DNA of 64,000 nucleotides from contig NZ_PGLR01000007.1 of NCBI RefSeq assembly GCF_002803095.1, positions 96,493 to 160,492 of the forward strand, read 5' to 3'. The notes below the pieces were generated by a model. That model had not been told where the DNA came from, ran no database searches, and saw only the letters and a list, made by a program, of their open reading frames with translations. Source of the stretch: Pseudomonas sp. ZH-FAD. GTDB taxonomy: Bacteria > Pseudomonadota > Gammaproteobacteria > Pseudomonadales > Pseudomonadaceae. Shown here piece after piece: positions 36,029-45,604 of the stretch (within the stretch, counting starts at the first letter, position 1; every line of letters starts with the position of its first letter). The translations under genes and the position numbers were made by a program.

Positions 36029-36767
36029 GGCCAATCGTATTCTGCTCGGCGTGAACATCGACCACGTCGCCACCCTGCGCCAGGCTCGCGGTACGCGTTA
36101 CCCGGACCCGGTCAAGGCTGCGCTGGACGCCGAAGAAGCCGGTGCCGATGGCATCACCGTGCACTTGCGCGAGGATCGCCGACATATCCAGGATCGTGAT
36201 GTACGTGTGCTGGCCGATGTGCTGCAGACGCGGATGAACTTCGAAATGGGTGTCACCGACTTCATGCTCGGTTTCGCCGAGCAGATCCGCCCGGCGCACG
36301 TGTGCCTGGTGCCGGAAACCCGTCAGGAGCTGACCACCGAAGGCGGTCTGGACGTGGCTGGGCAGGAGGCGCGTATCGCCGCAGCAGTAGAGCGGTTGTC
36401 GCTGGCCGGTTGTGAGGTTTCACTGTTTATCGACGCCGAAGAGCGGCAGATCGAAGCGGCCATGCGCGTCGGCGCTCCGGCCATCGAACTGCACACCGGC
36501 CGGTACGCCGATGCCCATACGGCGGAGGAAGCGGCTCATGAGCTGTCGCGTATCCGTGATGGCGTCATTTGCGGCCTGAACCACGGTCTGATCGTCAATG
36601 CCGGTCATGGCCTGCATTACCACAACGTCGAGGCAGTGGCCGCGATCATGGGCATCAACGAGCTGAACATCGGCCATGCGATCGTCTCACATGCCTTGTT
36701 CGTGGGCTTCAAGCAAGCTGTCGCCGAGATGAAGGCGCTGATCGTGGCCGCCGCCAACCGCGGCTAG
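36021..36767 (+). CDS. pdxJ: Pyridoxine 5'-phosphate synthase PdxJ
   Basis: A 248-residue TIM-barrel enzyme that condenses 1-deoxyxylulose 5-phosphate with aminoacetone phosphate to form pyridoxine 5'-phosphate. Motifs [28 protein letters not shown] and N-I-G-H-A-I are visible. It starts at GTG 36021 with AAGGAGT (36007-36013) upstream, inside recO. A REP-like inverted repeat follows the stop. Confidence 0.96.
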   Translation: MTEANRILLGVNIDHVATLRQARGTRYPDPVKAALDAEEAGADGITVHLREDRRHIQDRDVRVLADVLQTRMNFEMGVTDFMLGFAEQIRPAHVCLVPETRQELTTEGGLDVAGQEARIAAAVERLSLAGCEVSLFIDAEERQIEAAMRVGAPAIELHTGRYADAHTAEEAAHELSRIRDGVICGLNHGLIVNAGHGLHYHNVEAVAAIMGINELNIGHAIVSHALFVGFKQAVAEMKALIVAAANRG

Positions 36768-36775
36768 TGGACTTT

Positions 36776-36833
36776 GTGGGAGGGGCTTCAGCCGCGACTT
36801 TCGATGGTCTATCGCCGCTGAAGCGTCTCCCAC
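36776..36833. repeat. Paired inverted repeat with GTGGGAG ends (possible bidirectional terminator)
   Basis: Arms GTGGGAGGGGCTTCAGC (36776-36792) and the near-complement ending CTCCCAC at 36833 form a long imperfect hairpin. The same family is at 49932-49987 and, as a single arm, at 12981. It lies between convergent pdxJ and the LysR gene. Confidence 0.75.
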
Positions 36834-36842
36834 TTTGTTCGT

Positions 36843-37727
36843 TCAGCCCTGGCTGAATGCCTGAATCATCTGCGTGGCGAGCGCCTCGATGGCATCGTTA
36901 CGCTGATGGCCGCGTATCAATTTGATGTGGTACTCGCCTAGCGGCGGCAGCCCCTGTTCCGCGCCGAGTCGGCGCAGCGGCGGCCTGACCAGGCTGCGTG
37001 GGAAGGGCGCGATGGCCAGGTCAGCGGTCATTGCCGCTTCCTGGCCAGCGCACTGCTCGCAGGAATAGGCGATGCGATAGGCCACACCCTGACGATCCAG
37101 CGCATCGAGCGCGGTGCGGCGCCAGGCGCAGCCGGGGTTGGCCAGTGCCAGCGGCAAGGGCGAGCGCTGCATGGCCAGGCCACCGTCACGCCCGGCCCAG
37201 ACCAGTTCCTCGGAATAAATCACTTCGCCGCGTGCATCATCCAGGCCGTCGTTGCCGGCGTTGATCAGGGTCAGGTCCAGCTCGCCGGCATCCAGCTTTG
37301 CCACCAGATCCACACTGCGCCCGACATTGACCTCGACCTCCACGGCCGGATGGCTGCGGGCGAACAGAGTCAAGACACTCGGTAGTACGCGGTCGCCGAT
37401 ATCATTCGGCGTGCCGAAGCGCACGCGGCCGGTCAGCGTCGGGGTGAGAAAGCGTGCCACCGCTTCCTCGTTGAGCTTGAGCAGGCGCCTGGCATAGCCG
37501 AGTAGCACCTCGCCTTCGGCGGTCAGGCGAACCTGTCGTGCCTCGCGGATGAACAGGCGCTGGCCGAGGGTCTCCTCCAGCCGCTTGATCTGCAGGCTGA
37601 CGGCCGCCGTGCTGCGAAACACCTGTGCTGCGGTGCGGGTAAAGCTGCCGCTGTCGGCGATGGCGACGAAGGTGCGTAGCACATCGTTTTCCAGAAGCGG
37701 CAGGGAGATGGGGGCTGTCGCGTTCAT
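36843..37727 (-). CDS. LysR-family transcriptional regulator
   Basis: A 294-residue LysR regulator with N-terminal helix-turn-helix (V-L-R-T-F-V-A-I-A-D-S-G-S-F-T-R-T-A-A-Q-V-F) and effector domain from about residue 90. It belongs to the group near small DUF1127-type genes. It is divergent from the 86-residue gene across 117 AT-rich bases (37728-37844), which presumably hold its operator; no single clear dyad stands out there. Target and ligand unknown. Confidence 0.88.
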   Translation of the reverse strand: MNATAPISLPLLENDVLRTFVAIADSGSFTRTAAQVFRSTAAVSLQIKRLEETLGQRLFIREARQVRLTAEGEVLLGYARRLLKLNEEAVARFLTPTLTGRVRFGTPNDIGDRVLPSVLTLFARSHPAVEVEVNVGRSVDLVAKLDAGELDLTLINAGNDGLDDARGEVIYSEELVWAGRDGGLAMQRSPLPLALANPGCAWRRTALDALDRQGVAYRIAYSCEQCAGQEAAMTADLAIAPFPRSLVRPPLRRLGAEQGLPPLGEYHIKLIRGHQRNDAIEALATQMIQAFSQG

Positions 37728-37844
37728 GAGCGTTAAATATTTCTTAATTCGCTGTTTGATATTTGTCGTTTGTTTGAACGATAGGCGCGTTTCATCCTGA
37801 TCGCAAGCCCGGCAAGAAGCCGGCTGCGAAACGGAGGAAAGGTC

Positions 37845-38105
37845 ATGAACAGTTCGAGCAATCGCGACAAGTCGCGCCCAGCCATGCCCGAGTTCTATAT
37901 GCCGGCCATGTGGCCGCTGGATCTGCAGAACGCCATCGTCGACTGGATTGGCGCCTGGTTCTGGCGTCGGCGCATGCGCCGCCTACTGGCGCAGGACATC
38001 GAGGGCTCGATTCGTCTGGGCAGCGCCCGTGGCGTGGTGGAGCAGGGCGCCGGTGAACCGCTGCGGCTGATCGCACAGCGACGTGCACGCTGGCTGCGGC
38101 CGTAG
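37845..38105 (+). CDS. Small arginine-rich protein, DUF1127-like
   Basis: An 86-residue basic protein. The centre, W-F-W-R-R-R-M-R-R-L-L-A-Q, resembles the arginine-rich start of DUF1127 proteins, but the usual D-I-G-L motif is not clear, so the family call is tentative. GGAGGAAAGG lies upstream of the ATG. The stop codon TAG is part of the GTAG that begins a REP element, so the C-terminus may have been set by that insertion. The last codons are duplicated downstream (38211-38250). Divergent from the LysR gene, probably regulated by it. Confidence 0.7.
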   Translation: MNSSSNRDKSRPAMPEFYMPAMWPLDLQNAIVDWIGAWFWRRRMRRLLAQDIEGSIRLGSARGVVEQGAGEPLRLIAQRRARWLRP

Positions 38106-38109
38106 GGCG
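38066..38109 (+). repeat. 44-bp direct repeat, copy 1 (gene end plus start of REP)
   Basis: Covers the last 13 codons of the 86-residue gene and the GTAGGGCG of the following REP. Copy 2 at 38211-38254 differs at one base. Confidence 0.85.
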
Positions 38110-38208
38110 TACTCGCGAAGCAGTACGCCGTTGCTAAGTGAGGTTCATGCTGAGATTCGAGGATACACCGATGGCGGACTGTTCGCTTCGCTCCTGAGTC
38201 CGCCCTAC
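38102..38208. repeat. REPIN-like inverted pair: type-1 REP and inverted type-2 REP
   Basis: Type-1 hairpin (38102-38129; GGCGTACT/AGTACGCC) and inverted type-2 hairpin (38173-38208; GGCGGACT/AGTCCGCC, ending CTAC) separated by 43 bases. Both outer ends are GTAG on their own strand. The same pairing surrounds the RAYT gene at 59572-60574. Confidence 0.85.
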
Positions 38209-38210
38209 GA

Positions 38211-38254
38211 GCTGATCGCACAGCGACGTGCACGTTGGCTGCGGCCGTAGGGCG
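38211..38254 (+). repeat. 44-bp direct repeat, copy 2
   Basis: Near-identical copy (43/44) of 38066-38109, out of coding context, ending again in GTAGGGCG at the start of another repeat. Confidence 0.85.
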
Positions 38255-38299
38255 GGTGCAACCCGCAAATTGCAGTCTGGCGGGTTGCACCCGCCCTAC
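38247..38299. repeat. Inverted pair starting and ending with GTAG/CTAC
   Basis: GTAGGGCGGGTGCAACCCGC and its near-perfect inverse ending CCGCCCTAC, 12 bases apart. It is a third REP-like sequence type, placed at the same gene-end sequence as the type-1 element. Confidence 0.8.
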
Positions 38300-38313
38300 G
38301 AGAACCGCTGTCC

Positions 38314-39282
38314 TTAGGGCTTGCGTGCGATCAGCACGGCGCGGGTCGGTGCCGGCAGGCCTTCGACCGTACGGCTGTGGTCGGCCGGGTCGAGAAATTC
38401 CGGCAGCGACTGGAAGCGCATCCACTCGGTGGCGCGTTGTTCTTCCACCGAAGTAGTGCTGACGTCTACGCAGCGCACATCCTCGAAGCCGGCGCGGCGC
38501 AGCCAGCGCTCCAGCGCCGGCGCCGAAGGCAGGAACCAGACGTTGCGCATCTGCGCGTAGCGATCTTCGGGCACCAGCACCTGTTCGGCGTCGCCTTCAA
38601 CTACGAGGGTTTCCAGCACCAGCTCGCCGCCCTTGACCAGCGCGTCCTTGAGATCCAGCAGATGGTCGATGGGCGAGCGACGGTGATAGAGCACGCCCAT
38701 GGAGAACACCGTGTCGAATCCCTGCAGCTTGGCCGGTAGTTCCTCGAAGGCCAGTGGCAGGTGCCACACCGGTTGATCTGGCAGGTAGCGCTTCATCGCC
38801 AGGAACTGGCAGAGAAACAGCCAATTGGGGTCGATGCCGACCACGCTGTCGGCACCCGCGCCGAGCATGCGCCACATGTAGTAGCCGTTGCCGCAGCCGA
38901 CATCCAGGATGCGCTTGCCGACCAGATCCAGGTGCGGGGCGACGCGCTGCCATTTCCAGTCCGAGCGCCATTCGGTGTCGATGTGTACGCCGAACAGCTC
39001 GAACGGCCCCTTGCGCCAGGGGATCAGGCCCTGCAGGGCCGTTTTCAACTGCGCGCGCGTGGCCTCGTCGCAGGCGCCGCCGAAGGCGAAACGCCGGGCC
39101 AGTTCCACCTCGCTCACCGGCAGGTCCGGCAGTGCCTGCACCGCGCCGTACCAGCGGGCGAGGTCGCCGTGACCGATGGCCAGCTTGGCATCAAGCTGCC
39201 CGGGCAGCTCACAAGCCCATTCCTGCAGCGGGGTGCCGGCCAGTTGCGCTTGCAGGGCATCGAGATCCAGGTCGCGCATCAT
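38314..39282 (-). CDS. cmoB: tRNA U34 carboxymethyltransferase CmoB
   Basis: A 322-residue enzyme that transfers a carboxymethyl group from carboxy-S-adenosylmethionine to 5-hydroxyuridine at tRNA position 34. The methyltransferase motif [16 protein letters not shown] lies near residue 125, and [12 protein letters not shown] follows. The start at 39282 overlaps the cmoA stop (ATGA); the E. coli protein has 323 residues. CmoA supplies its cofactor. Confidence 0.95.
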   Translation of the reverse strand: MMRDLDLDALQAQLAGTPLQEWACELPGQLDAKLAIGHGDLARWYGAVQALPDLPVSEVELARRFAFGGACDEATRAQLKTALQGLIPWRKGPFELFGVHIDTEWRSDWKWQRVAPHLDLVGKRILDVGCGNGYYMWRMLGAGADSVVGIDPNWLFLCQFLAMKRYLPDQPVWHLPLAFEELPAKLQGFDTVFSMGVLYHRRSPIDHLLDLKDALVKGGELVLETLVVEGDAEQVLVPEDRYAQMRNVWFLPSAPALERWLRRAGFEDVRCVDVSTTSVEEQRATEWMRFQSLPEFLDPADHSRTVEGLPAPTRAVLIARKP

Positions 39283-40022
39283 GGCAGGGCCACCAGCGAG
39301 GCAAAGTTCAGGCACTGGAACCAGGGCAATACCTTGCTGAAGCCAGCGGCCTGCAGTCGTTCGCGGTGCTGCTCAAGGCTGTCGGGCAGCATCACCTTTT
39401 CGATGGCGCTGCGTTTCTGCGCGATTTCCAGTTCGCTGTAGCCATTGGCGCGTTTGAAGGCGACATGCAGCTCGGTGAGCAGCTCATGCTCGGCGGCGTC
39501 CTCGAAGCGCAGCTTCTCCGAGAGAATCAGTGCGCCACCCGGCAACAGCGCCTGGCGAATGCGCGTGAGCAGCTCCAGGCGCCGCTCCGGCGGGATGAAC
39601 TGCAGGGTGAAGTTGAGCGTGACCAATGAGGTGGGCTGCAGGTCGAGGGCGAGAATATCGGCCTCGATCACCTCCACCGGCAGCAGCTCCTGGAACATGG
39701 CGTCCTGGGCATGCAGGTATTCGCTACAACGCGCGACCATGGCCGAGGAGTTGTCCACGGCGATTACCTTGCAACCGTCGACGCGCACATGACGGCGCAG
39801 CGCCTGGGTCACCGCGCCGAGCGAGGCGCCGAGGTCGTACAGGGTTGTGTGCGGCTGGGCGAACTGGCCGGCGAGCACGCCGATGTTCTCGACGATGGTC
39901 GGATAGCCGGGCACCGAGCGCTTGATCATGTCGGGGAAGACCCGCACCACGTCCTCGTTGAAGACGAAGTCGGGCACCTCGGGCAGAGGCTGGGCGAATA
40001 GGCGATCGGGTTCTTGGCTCAC
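39279..40022 (-). CDS. cmoA: Carboxy-S-adenosyl-L-methionine synthase CmoA
   Basis: A 247-residue enzyme making carboxy-SAM from SAM and prephenate. Motifs [14 protein letters not shown] and Y-D-L-G-A-S-L-G-A (Cys in some homologues is Ala here) are visible. The frame is open far upstream, but the GTG at 40022 gives M-S-Q-E-P-D-R-L-F and the exact length of E. coli CmoA (247). No strong ribosome site is seen, so an ATG at 40055 remains possible. It is followed by cmoB in an overlapping pair. Confidence 0.93.
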   Translation of the reverse strand: MSQEPDRLFAQPLPEVPDFVFNEDVVRVFPDMIKRSVPGYPTIVENIGVLAGQFAQPHTTLYDLGASLGAVTQALRRHVRVDGCKVIAVDNSSAMVARCSEYLHAQDAMFQELLPVEVIEADILALDLQPTSLVTLNFTLQFIPPERRLELLTRIRQALLPGGALILSEKLRFEDAAEHELLTELHVAFKRANGYSELEIAQKRSAIEKVMLPDSLEQHRERLQAAGFSKVLPWFQCLNFASLVALP

Positions 40023-40078
40023 GGCAGTCGCAACAGGTAGCGGAAAGGCCGGCATTTTAGCCAAGTGTGGCGCAACAG

Positions 40079-40720
40079 TCAGGCGCTGTTGCTGCGCTGG
40101 AAGGCCGAAGCGGTGATGCCCCATTGGCCGAGCCAGTAGGTGAGGATGATGGCGTAAGGCGCGGCGTCGAAGCTGGCGACGAAGCGGTCGATGCCGATCA
40201 GGCTGTCGGACAACACGAAGAGCGCCGCACCGCCGGCGGCCAGCCAGGTGGAGCGTGGCTGCAGCTGCGGATGACCGAGGCGGGCCAGCGCGCGCCACAG
40301 CATCAGGCTGATCGCCGTGGCATAGCAGGCCACCGGGATCAGCAACTCACCCAGGCCGCTGCTGGCCAGCACGGCGAACATCGCACCGCCGGCGATCAGT
40401 GCCAGCAGCAGGGCGGGCAGGGCCGGTTGCCGGCTGTCGGAGACGTAGGCGCGCAGGTAGGCCAGATGACCGAGCAGAAAGGCGCCGAGGCCGAACACGA
40501 ACAGATCGCCGGGCCAGTCCAGCAGGATGTCGCCAGCCAGCGAGAACACCAGGCCGATGCCGATCCAGCTGCGGTAGGTGCCGGCTGGCGCCTGGCGCAG
40601 CCAGAGCAGCAGGGCGATCACCGGGATGCCCTTGGTCAGCAGGCTGAGCTGTGCATCGCCGGTAATCCGGCCATAGAGAAATACCGCAGCACCCGCCAGG
40701 CCCAGCAGCAACCAACGCAT
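40079..40720 (-). CDS. YhhN-family membrane protein (lysoplasmalogenase-like)
   Basis: A 213-residue protein with about eight hydrophobic helices and the family motifs [13 protein letters not shown] and [10 protein letters not shown]. YhhN/TMEM86 proteins include lysoplasmalogenases that cleave the vinyl-ether bond of lysoplasmalogens; the bacterial substrate here is unknown. It lies 56 bases upstream of cmoA on the same strand and divergent from the sigma-factor gene. Confidence 0.85.
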   Translation of the reverse strand: MRWLLLGLAGAAVFLYGRITGDAQLSLLTKGIPVIALLLWLRQAPAGTYRSWIGIGLVFSLAGDILLDWPGDLFVFGLGAFLLGHLAYLRAYVSDSRQPALPALLLALIAGGAMFAVLASSGLGELLIPVACYATAISLMLWRALARLGHPQLQPRSTWLAAGGAALFVLSDSLIGIDRFVASFDAAPYAIILTYWLGQWGITASAFQRSNSA

Positions 40721-40873
40721 AGCAAGACTCCCTTCATCATTGGAATGGCGCGACTATGCCCAGCGACCGAACGGCTGCCAATGCGAGGGATGCCAAATCG
40801 AGGGGCGGATCGTGCCGCTACTCGACGCCGCCGGCAGTATTGGGCAACGTATGCGTTCGCTCAGGAGAAGCGC

Positions 40874-42106
40874 ATGTCCATATCGCCACCTGTCACCGAG
40901 CTGATCGAGCGCCTTTACCGCGATGAATCGCGCCGCGTGCTCGCCACCCTGATCCGCCTGCTGGGTGATTTCGACCTGGCCGAGGAGGCGCTGCACGAGG
41001 CGTTTCGCAGTGCGGTCGAGCAATGGCCGCAAGGCGGTGTGCCGGACAATCCGCGTGCCTGGCTGGTCTCCGCCGGGCGCTTCAAGGCCATCGACAACCT
41101 GCGTCGGCAACGTCGTTTCCAGCCGCTGGATGAACAGGTCGAGTTGCCAGATGAGAGCGACGCCGAAGGGGGCGAACTGCTCGAGGACGACCGCCTGCGC
41201 CTGATTTTCACCTGCTGTCACCCGGCGCTGGCCAGCGATGCACAGGTGGCACTAACCCTGCGCGAGGTGTGCGACCTGACCACCGAGGAGATCGCCCGCG
41301 CTTTCCTCTCCAGCCCTGCGACCCTGGCCCAGCGCATCGTGCGGGCCAAGGCGAAGATTCGCGATGCGCGCATTCCCTACGAAGTGCCGGGGCGCAGCGA
41401 GCTGCCCGAGCGGTTGGAGGCGGTGCTGCGCGTGGTCTATCTGGTATTCAACGAAGGCTACTTCGCCAGCTCGGGTGATTCGCTGACCCGCAGCCAGCTG
41501 TCCGACGAAGCGATTCGCCTGGGACGGCTACTGCTGGAGTTGCTGCCCGAGCCGGAAGTGCAGGGACTGCTGGCGCTGATGCTGCTGCACGAATCGCGAC
41601 GCGCTGCGCGCAGTGGCGTCGATGGCGAGGTGATTCTTCTGGAAGCCCAGGATCGCAGCCTGTGGAATCGCGAATTGATCGCCGAAGGCGAGGCGCTGGT
41701 GCTGCATGCGCTGCACTCGCGGCGTTTCGGCCCCTACAGCCTGCAGGCGGCCATTGCTGCCGTGCATGCCGATGCGGCCAGTCTGGAAGAAACCGATTGG
41801 GCGCAGATCGTCGGGCTGTATGACGAGCTGCTGCGCCTGAACTCTTCGCCGGTGATCGAACTCAACCGCGCCGTGGCACTGGCCATGCGTGACGGTGAGC
41901 AGGCGGGGCTGGTGGAGATTGACCGATTGCTGGCTGCAGGCGAATTGGAGGGCTACCACCTGGCCCATGCGGCGCGGGCCGATCTGCTGCGTAGGCTTGG
42001 CCGGCGTGAGCAGGCGGCCGCTGCCTACCGCCAGGCCCTGGCGCTGGCGCAACAGGGGCCGGATCGGCAGTTTCTGCAGAAAAGACTGGAAGAGCTGGGT
42101 GCCTAG
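40874..42106 (+). CDS. ECF sigma factor with C-terminal TPR-like domain (ECF42 type)
   Basis: A 410-residue protein. The N-terminal 180 residues are ECF sigma regions 2 and 4 (A-E-E-A-L-H-E-A-F-R-S-A-V-E-Q-W, then A-L-T-L-R-E-V-C-D-L-T-T-E-E-I-A-R-A-F). The long C-terminal part has helical repeats ending R-R-L-G-R-R-E-Q-A-A-A-A-Y-R-Q-A-L, a TPR-like extension typical of ECF42 (COG4941). ATG 40874 follows AGGAGA; the frame open to 40067 is antisense to the YhhN gene. ECF42 genes usually sit with DGPF/YciI-like genes, which are not adjacent here. No anti-sigma gene is adjacent. Confidence 0.88.
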   Translation: MSISPPVTELIERLYRDESRRVLATLIRLLGDFDLAEEALHEAFRSAVEQWPQGGVPDNPRAWLVSAGRFKAIDNLRRQRRFQPLDEQVELPDESDAEGGELLEDDRLRLIFTCCHPALASDAQVALTLREVCDLTTEEIARAFLSSPATLAQRIVRAKAKIRDARIPYEVPGRSELPERLEAVLRVVYLVFNEGYFASSGDSLTRSQLSDEAIRLGRLLLELLPEPEVQGLLALMLLHESRRAARSGVDGEVILLEAQDRSLWNRELIAEGEALVLHALHSRRFGPYSLQAAIAAVHADAASLEETDWAQIVGLYDELLRLNSSPVIELNRAVALAMRDGEQAGLVEIDRLLAAGELEGYHLAHAARADLLRRLGRREQAAAAYRQALALAQQGPDRQFLQKRLEELGA

Positions 42107-42117
42107 CCCCTGTATCC

Positions 42118-42170
42118 GTAGCCCGGATGCAATCCGGGGATGACGCACTCCCGGATTGCATCCGGGCTAC
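42118..42170. repeat. REP-like inverted repeat, GTAGCCCGGATGCAATCCGGG type
   Basis: Left arm starts GTAGCCCGGATGCAATCC; the right arm is its complement ending GGGCTAC at 42170, with a short loop. A near-perfect 20-bp-arm hairpin in the gap after the ECF gene. Confidence 0.8.
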
Positions 42171-42189
42171 GGGGCTTGTAGGGCTGCAC

Positions 42190-42252
42190 GTAGGGCGTGC
42201 TGCGCGCACCAGCAATATTGTGCGCGCATGAGGTGCGCACGGCGCACCCTAC
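42190..42252. repeat. REP-like inverted repeat, GTAGGGCGTGCTGCGCGC type
   Basis: Starts GTAGGGCGTGC and ends GCGCACCCTAC, with internal TGCGCGCA-type dyads. A second hairpin family, directly before the rapA 3' end. Confidence 0.7.
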
Positions 42253-42264
42253 AGAGGGGCGTGC

Positions 42265-45108
42265 TTAGCCTGCCACCAATACGCGAATCGCTTCAAGGCG
42301 CAGGGCAGCCTTGTCGAACATCGCCAGGCTCTGTTCGCGCTGCTCGCGCAGGGCGTCGATCTCGCTGTCACGCACGCTCGGGTTGACCGCGCGCAGGGCG
42401 ACCAGACGCGCCAGTTCCTCGTCCAGTTCGGCGACCAGGCGACGCTTGGCCTCGGCCACGCGCTCGACATGACGCGGCATGACCTTGGCTTCAGCGTCGT
42501 TGATCTGCTTGGCCAGCACGTCGCGCTGGGCCTGGACGAACTTGTTGGCGCTGGCCCGCGGCACGCTTTCCAGCTGGTCGTTGAGGGTTTCGAAGCCGAC
42601 CTTGGCGGCCAGGTCGTTGCCATTGGCGTCGAACAGGCAACGCAGCGCCGCCGGTGGCAGGAAGCGTCCTAGCTGCAGCTTGCGCGGGCCGACCACTTCG
42701 CTGACGTAGAGCAGCTCCAGCAGCACGGTGCCAGGCTTGAGCGCCTTGTTCTTGATCAGCGCCACCGCGGTGTTGCCCATCGAGCCGGACAGCACCAGGT
42801 CCATGCCGCCCTGCACCATGGGGTGTTCCCAGGTGAGGAATTGCATGTCCTCGCGGGCCAGAGCCTGCTCGCGGTCGTAGGTAATGGTCACCGCCTCGTC
42901 GTCGCCCAGGGGGAAGCTGGCGTCCAGCATCTTCTCGCTGGGGCGCAGGATCAAGGCGTTGTCGGAGTGGTCTTCGCTGTCGATGCCGAAGGCGTTGAAC
43001 AGCTCTTCCATGTAGATCGGCAGGGTGAACTGGTCATCCTGCTCGAGGATGGCTTCCACCAGCGCCTCGCCTTCGCCAGCGCCGCCGGAGTTCAGCTCCA
43101 GCAGGCGGTCGCGGCCGCTGTGCAGCTCGCCTTCCAGGCGGATGCGTTCGGCGGTGGCTTCGTCCACCAGTTGCTGCCACTGGCCGTCGTCACCGTTCTC
43201 CAGCAGCGGCAGCAGGCGCGGGCCAAACTGGTGCTGCAGGGCGTTGCCGGTGGGGCAGGTGGCGAGGAAGGCGTTCAGCGCCTGGTGGTACCACTGGAAC
43301 AGACGCTCCTGCGGGCTGTTCTCCAGGTAAGGTACGTGCAGCTGGATGCGATGTTTCTGGCCGATACGGTCGAGACGGCCAATGCGCTGTTCCAGCAGGT
43401 CCGGGTGTGCTGGCAGGTCGAACAGCACCAGGTGATGGGCGAACTGGAAGTTGCGGCCTTCGGAGCCGATTTCCGAGCAGATCAGCACCTGCGCGCCGAA
43501 TTCCTCGTCGGCGAAGTAGGCGGCGGCGCGGTCGCGCTCGAGGATACTCATGCCCTCATGGAATACCGTGGCGGGGATGCCGGAGCGCACGCGCAGGGCG
43601 TCTTCCAGATCCAACGCGGTCTCGGCGTGCGCACAGATCACCAGCACCTTGAATTTCTTCAGCATCTTCAGGGTGTCGATGAGCCATTCGACGCGCGGGT
43701 CGATACGCCACCAGCGCTGCTCTTCGTCGATATCGTCCTGCGCCTGGTAGCTGACTTCCGGGTACAGCTCGGCATGCTCGCCCAGCGGTAGTTCCAGATA
43801 TTCATCGGGGCTCGGCAGCGGGTAGGGGTGCAGCTCGCGTTCAGGGAAACCCTGCACCGCGGCGCGGGTGTTGCGAAACAGCAGGCGGCCGGTGCCGTGG
43901 CGATCCAGCAGCTCGCGTACCAGGCGGGCGCGTGCTTCTTCGTCGCCGCCGTCGATGGCGTCCAGCAGTTCGCGGCCTTCATCACCGAGGAAGCCGCCGA
44001 TGGCGTCGCGCGCCTGGGCGCTGAGCTTGCCCTGGTCGAGCAGCTCCTGCACCGCTTCGGCCACCGGGCGGTACTGGCTGCTTTCGGCGCGGAAGGCTTG
44101 CAGATCATGGAAACGGTTGGGGTCGAGCAGGCGCAGACGGGCGAAGTGGCTGTCCTGGCCGAGCTGTTCCGGGGTGGCGGTGAGCAGCAGCACGCCGGGG
44201 ATGACCTCGGCCAGTTGCTCGACCAGCGAATATTCGGCGCTGGCCTGCTCCGGGTGCCAGACCAGGTGGTGGGCTTCGTCGACCACCAGCAGGTCCCAGC
44301 CGGCGGCGAACAGCGCGTCCTGGGCCTTTTCGTCGTCCTTCAGCCATTCCAGGGCGACCAGCGCCAGCTGGCAATCCTCGAAGGGGTTGCTGGCGTCGCT
44401 TTCCATGAAACGCTCGGCGTCGAACAGGGCGACGTCGAGGTTGAAACGCCGGCGCATTTCCACCAGCCACTGGTGCTGCAGGTTTTCCGGCACCAGGATC
44501 AGCACGCGGCTGGCGCGCCCGGAGAGCAGCTGGCGATGGATCACCAGGCCGGCTTCGATGGTCTTGCCCAGACCCACTTCGTCGGCCAGCAATACGCGCG
44601 GGGCGATGCGGTCAGCCACTTCACGGGCGATATGCAACTGGTGAGCGATCGGTTGCGCGCGTGCACCGCCGAGGCCCCAGAGGGACGACTGCAGCAGGCG
44701 GCTGTTGTGTTCGAGGCTGTGGTAACGCAGGGCGAACCAGGCCAGCGGGTCGATCTGGCCGGCGAACAGGCGGTCGCTGGCCAGGCGGAACTGGATGAAG
44801 TTCGACAGCTGGGTTTCCGGCATGGTCACCGGTTTATGCTGGGCATCGAGGCCGTGGTAGACCAGCAGGCCGTCGACGTCCTCGACTTCCTGCACGGTGA
44901 GCTTCCAGCCCTCGAAATGGGTGATTTCGTCACCCGGGGCGAAGCGTACACGGGTCAGCGGGGCATTGCGCGTGGCGTACTGGCGGGTTTCGCCGGTGGC
45001 CGGGTAGAGCACGGTGAGCAGGCGGCCGTCCTCGGCGAGGATGGTTCCCAGACCCAATTCCGCTTCGCTGTCACTGATCCAGCGTTGCCCCGGTTGATAT
45101 TGCGCCAT
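42265..45108 (-). CDS. rapA: RNA polymerase-associated ATP-dependent helicase RapA (HepA)
   Basis: A 947-residue Swi2/Snf2 ATPase that binds RNA polymerase and promotes its recycling after transcription. N-terminal Tudor-like domains are followed by Walker A in [11 protein letters not shown] (about residues 175-185), V-V-D-E-A-H-H-L (DEAH box), and the C-terminal helicase domain with [22 protein letters not shown]. Length is near E. coli RapA (968). Single-gene unit, divergent from the small 97-residue gene. Confidence 0.96.
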   Translation of the reverse strand: MAQYQPGQRWISDSEAELGLGTILAEDGRLLTVLYPATGETRQYATRNAPLTRVRFAPGDEITHFEGWKLTVQEVEDVDGLLVYHGLDAQHKPVTMPETQLSNFIQFRLASDRLFAGQIDPLAWFALRYHSLEHNSRLLQSSLWGLGGARAQPIAHQLHIAREVADRIAPRVLLADEVGLGKTIEAGLVIHRQLLSGRASRVLILVPENLQHQWLVEMRRRFNLDVALFDAERFMESDASNPFEDCQLALVALEWLKDDEKAQDALFAAGWDLLVVDEAHHLVWHPEQASAEYSLVEQLAEVIPGVLLLTATPEQLGQDSHFARLRLLDPNRFHDLQAFRAESSQYRPVAEAVQELLDQGKLSAQARDAIGGFLGDEGRELLDAIDGGDEEARARLVRELLDRHGTGRLLFRNTRAAVQGFPERELHPYPLPSPDEYLELPLGEHAELYPEVSYQAQDDIDEEQRWWRIDPRVEWLIDTLKMLKKFKVLVICAHAETALDLEDALRVRSGIPATVFHEGMSILERDRAAAYFADEEFGAQVLICSEIGSEGRNFQFAHHLVLFDLPAHPDLLEQRIGRLDRIGQKHRIQLHVPYLENSPQERLFQWYHQALNAFLATCPTGNALQHQFGPRLLPLLENGDDGQWQQLVDEATAERIRLEGELHSGRDRLLELNSGGAGEGEALVEAILEQDDQFTLPIYMEELFNAFGIDSEDHSDNALILRPSEKMLDASFPLGDDEAVTITYDREQALAREDMQFLTWEHPMVQGGMDLVLSGSMGNTAVALIKNKALKPGTVLLELLYVSEVVGPRKLQLGRFLPPAALRCLFDANGNDLAAKVGFETLNDQLESVPRASANKFVQAQRDVLAKQINDAEAKVMPRHVERVAEAKRRLVAELDEELARLVALRAVNPSVRDSEIDALREQREQSLAMFDKAALRLEAIRVLVAG

Positions 45109-45274
45109 GCCTGTCTGTCTCCCGCGTGAAAAAGCCGGCTATGGTAACGGATGCAGCGCCACGGCCAAAGCGGTCATGGCACTATTGCCGTGCGGCTTAG
45201 TCAAAAGTGTAGCGAGCACCGGCTAAAGTCGCGGCTCACGGGGCCGACAGCCTGACCAAAGGAGGTGCTGCAAC

Positions 45275-45568
45275 GTGCTACCGCCTATCCCCCATAGCCT
45301 GGTGCCGGTCACTGCCTCGCAGGACGTGATCAAGCCCAAGCCCGAGATTCCTCCGGTGACGCCTGCCGAGGGCAGTGCCAAGGAAAGTGCGCTTAGCCTC
45401 GACAAGCGTCATCCACAGGAAACCGAGGAGCTGCTGCGCGATGAACAGCGTCGGCGGCAGCGGCGCGGCTACACCCCCGAACAACTGGCTGAGGCCGAGC
45501 CGGAAGAGGTGGAGCAGGCGCTGGGCGATCTGCCACGAAAGGGACTTTGGGTGGATGTGGAAGTCTGA
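45275..45568 (+). CDS. Small conserved protein of unknown function
   Basis: A 97-residue, proline- and glutamate-rich, charged protein with no membrane segment; the C-terminal half (Y-T-P-E-Q-L-A-E-A-E-P-E-E-V-E-Q-A-L) is likely helical. It starts with GTG, chosen because an ideal AAAGGAGGTG lies at 45258-45267. The strong ribosome site argues that it is expressed. No family is recognised. It is divergent from rapA and 36 bases upstream of the AlkB-like gene. Confidence 0.72.
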   Translation: MLPPIPHSLVPVTASQDVIKPKPEIPPVTPAEGSAKESALSLDKRHPQETEELLRDEQRRRQRRGYTPEQLAEAEPEEVEQALGDLPRKGLWVDVEV

Positions 45569-45604
45569 GACACTGATTTCATTCTCTTCTTCATAGACCT
45601 CACG

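Noticed and set aside
40067..40873. N-terminal extension of the ECF sigma factor
   Set aside because: Antisense to the YhhN-type gene; the sigma domain starts at 40874 with a good ribosome site.
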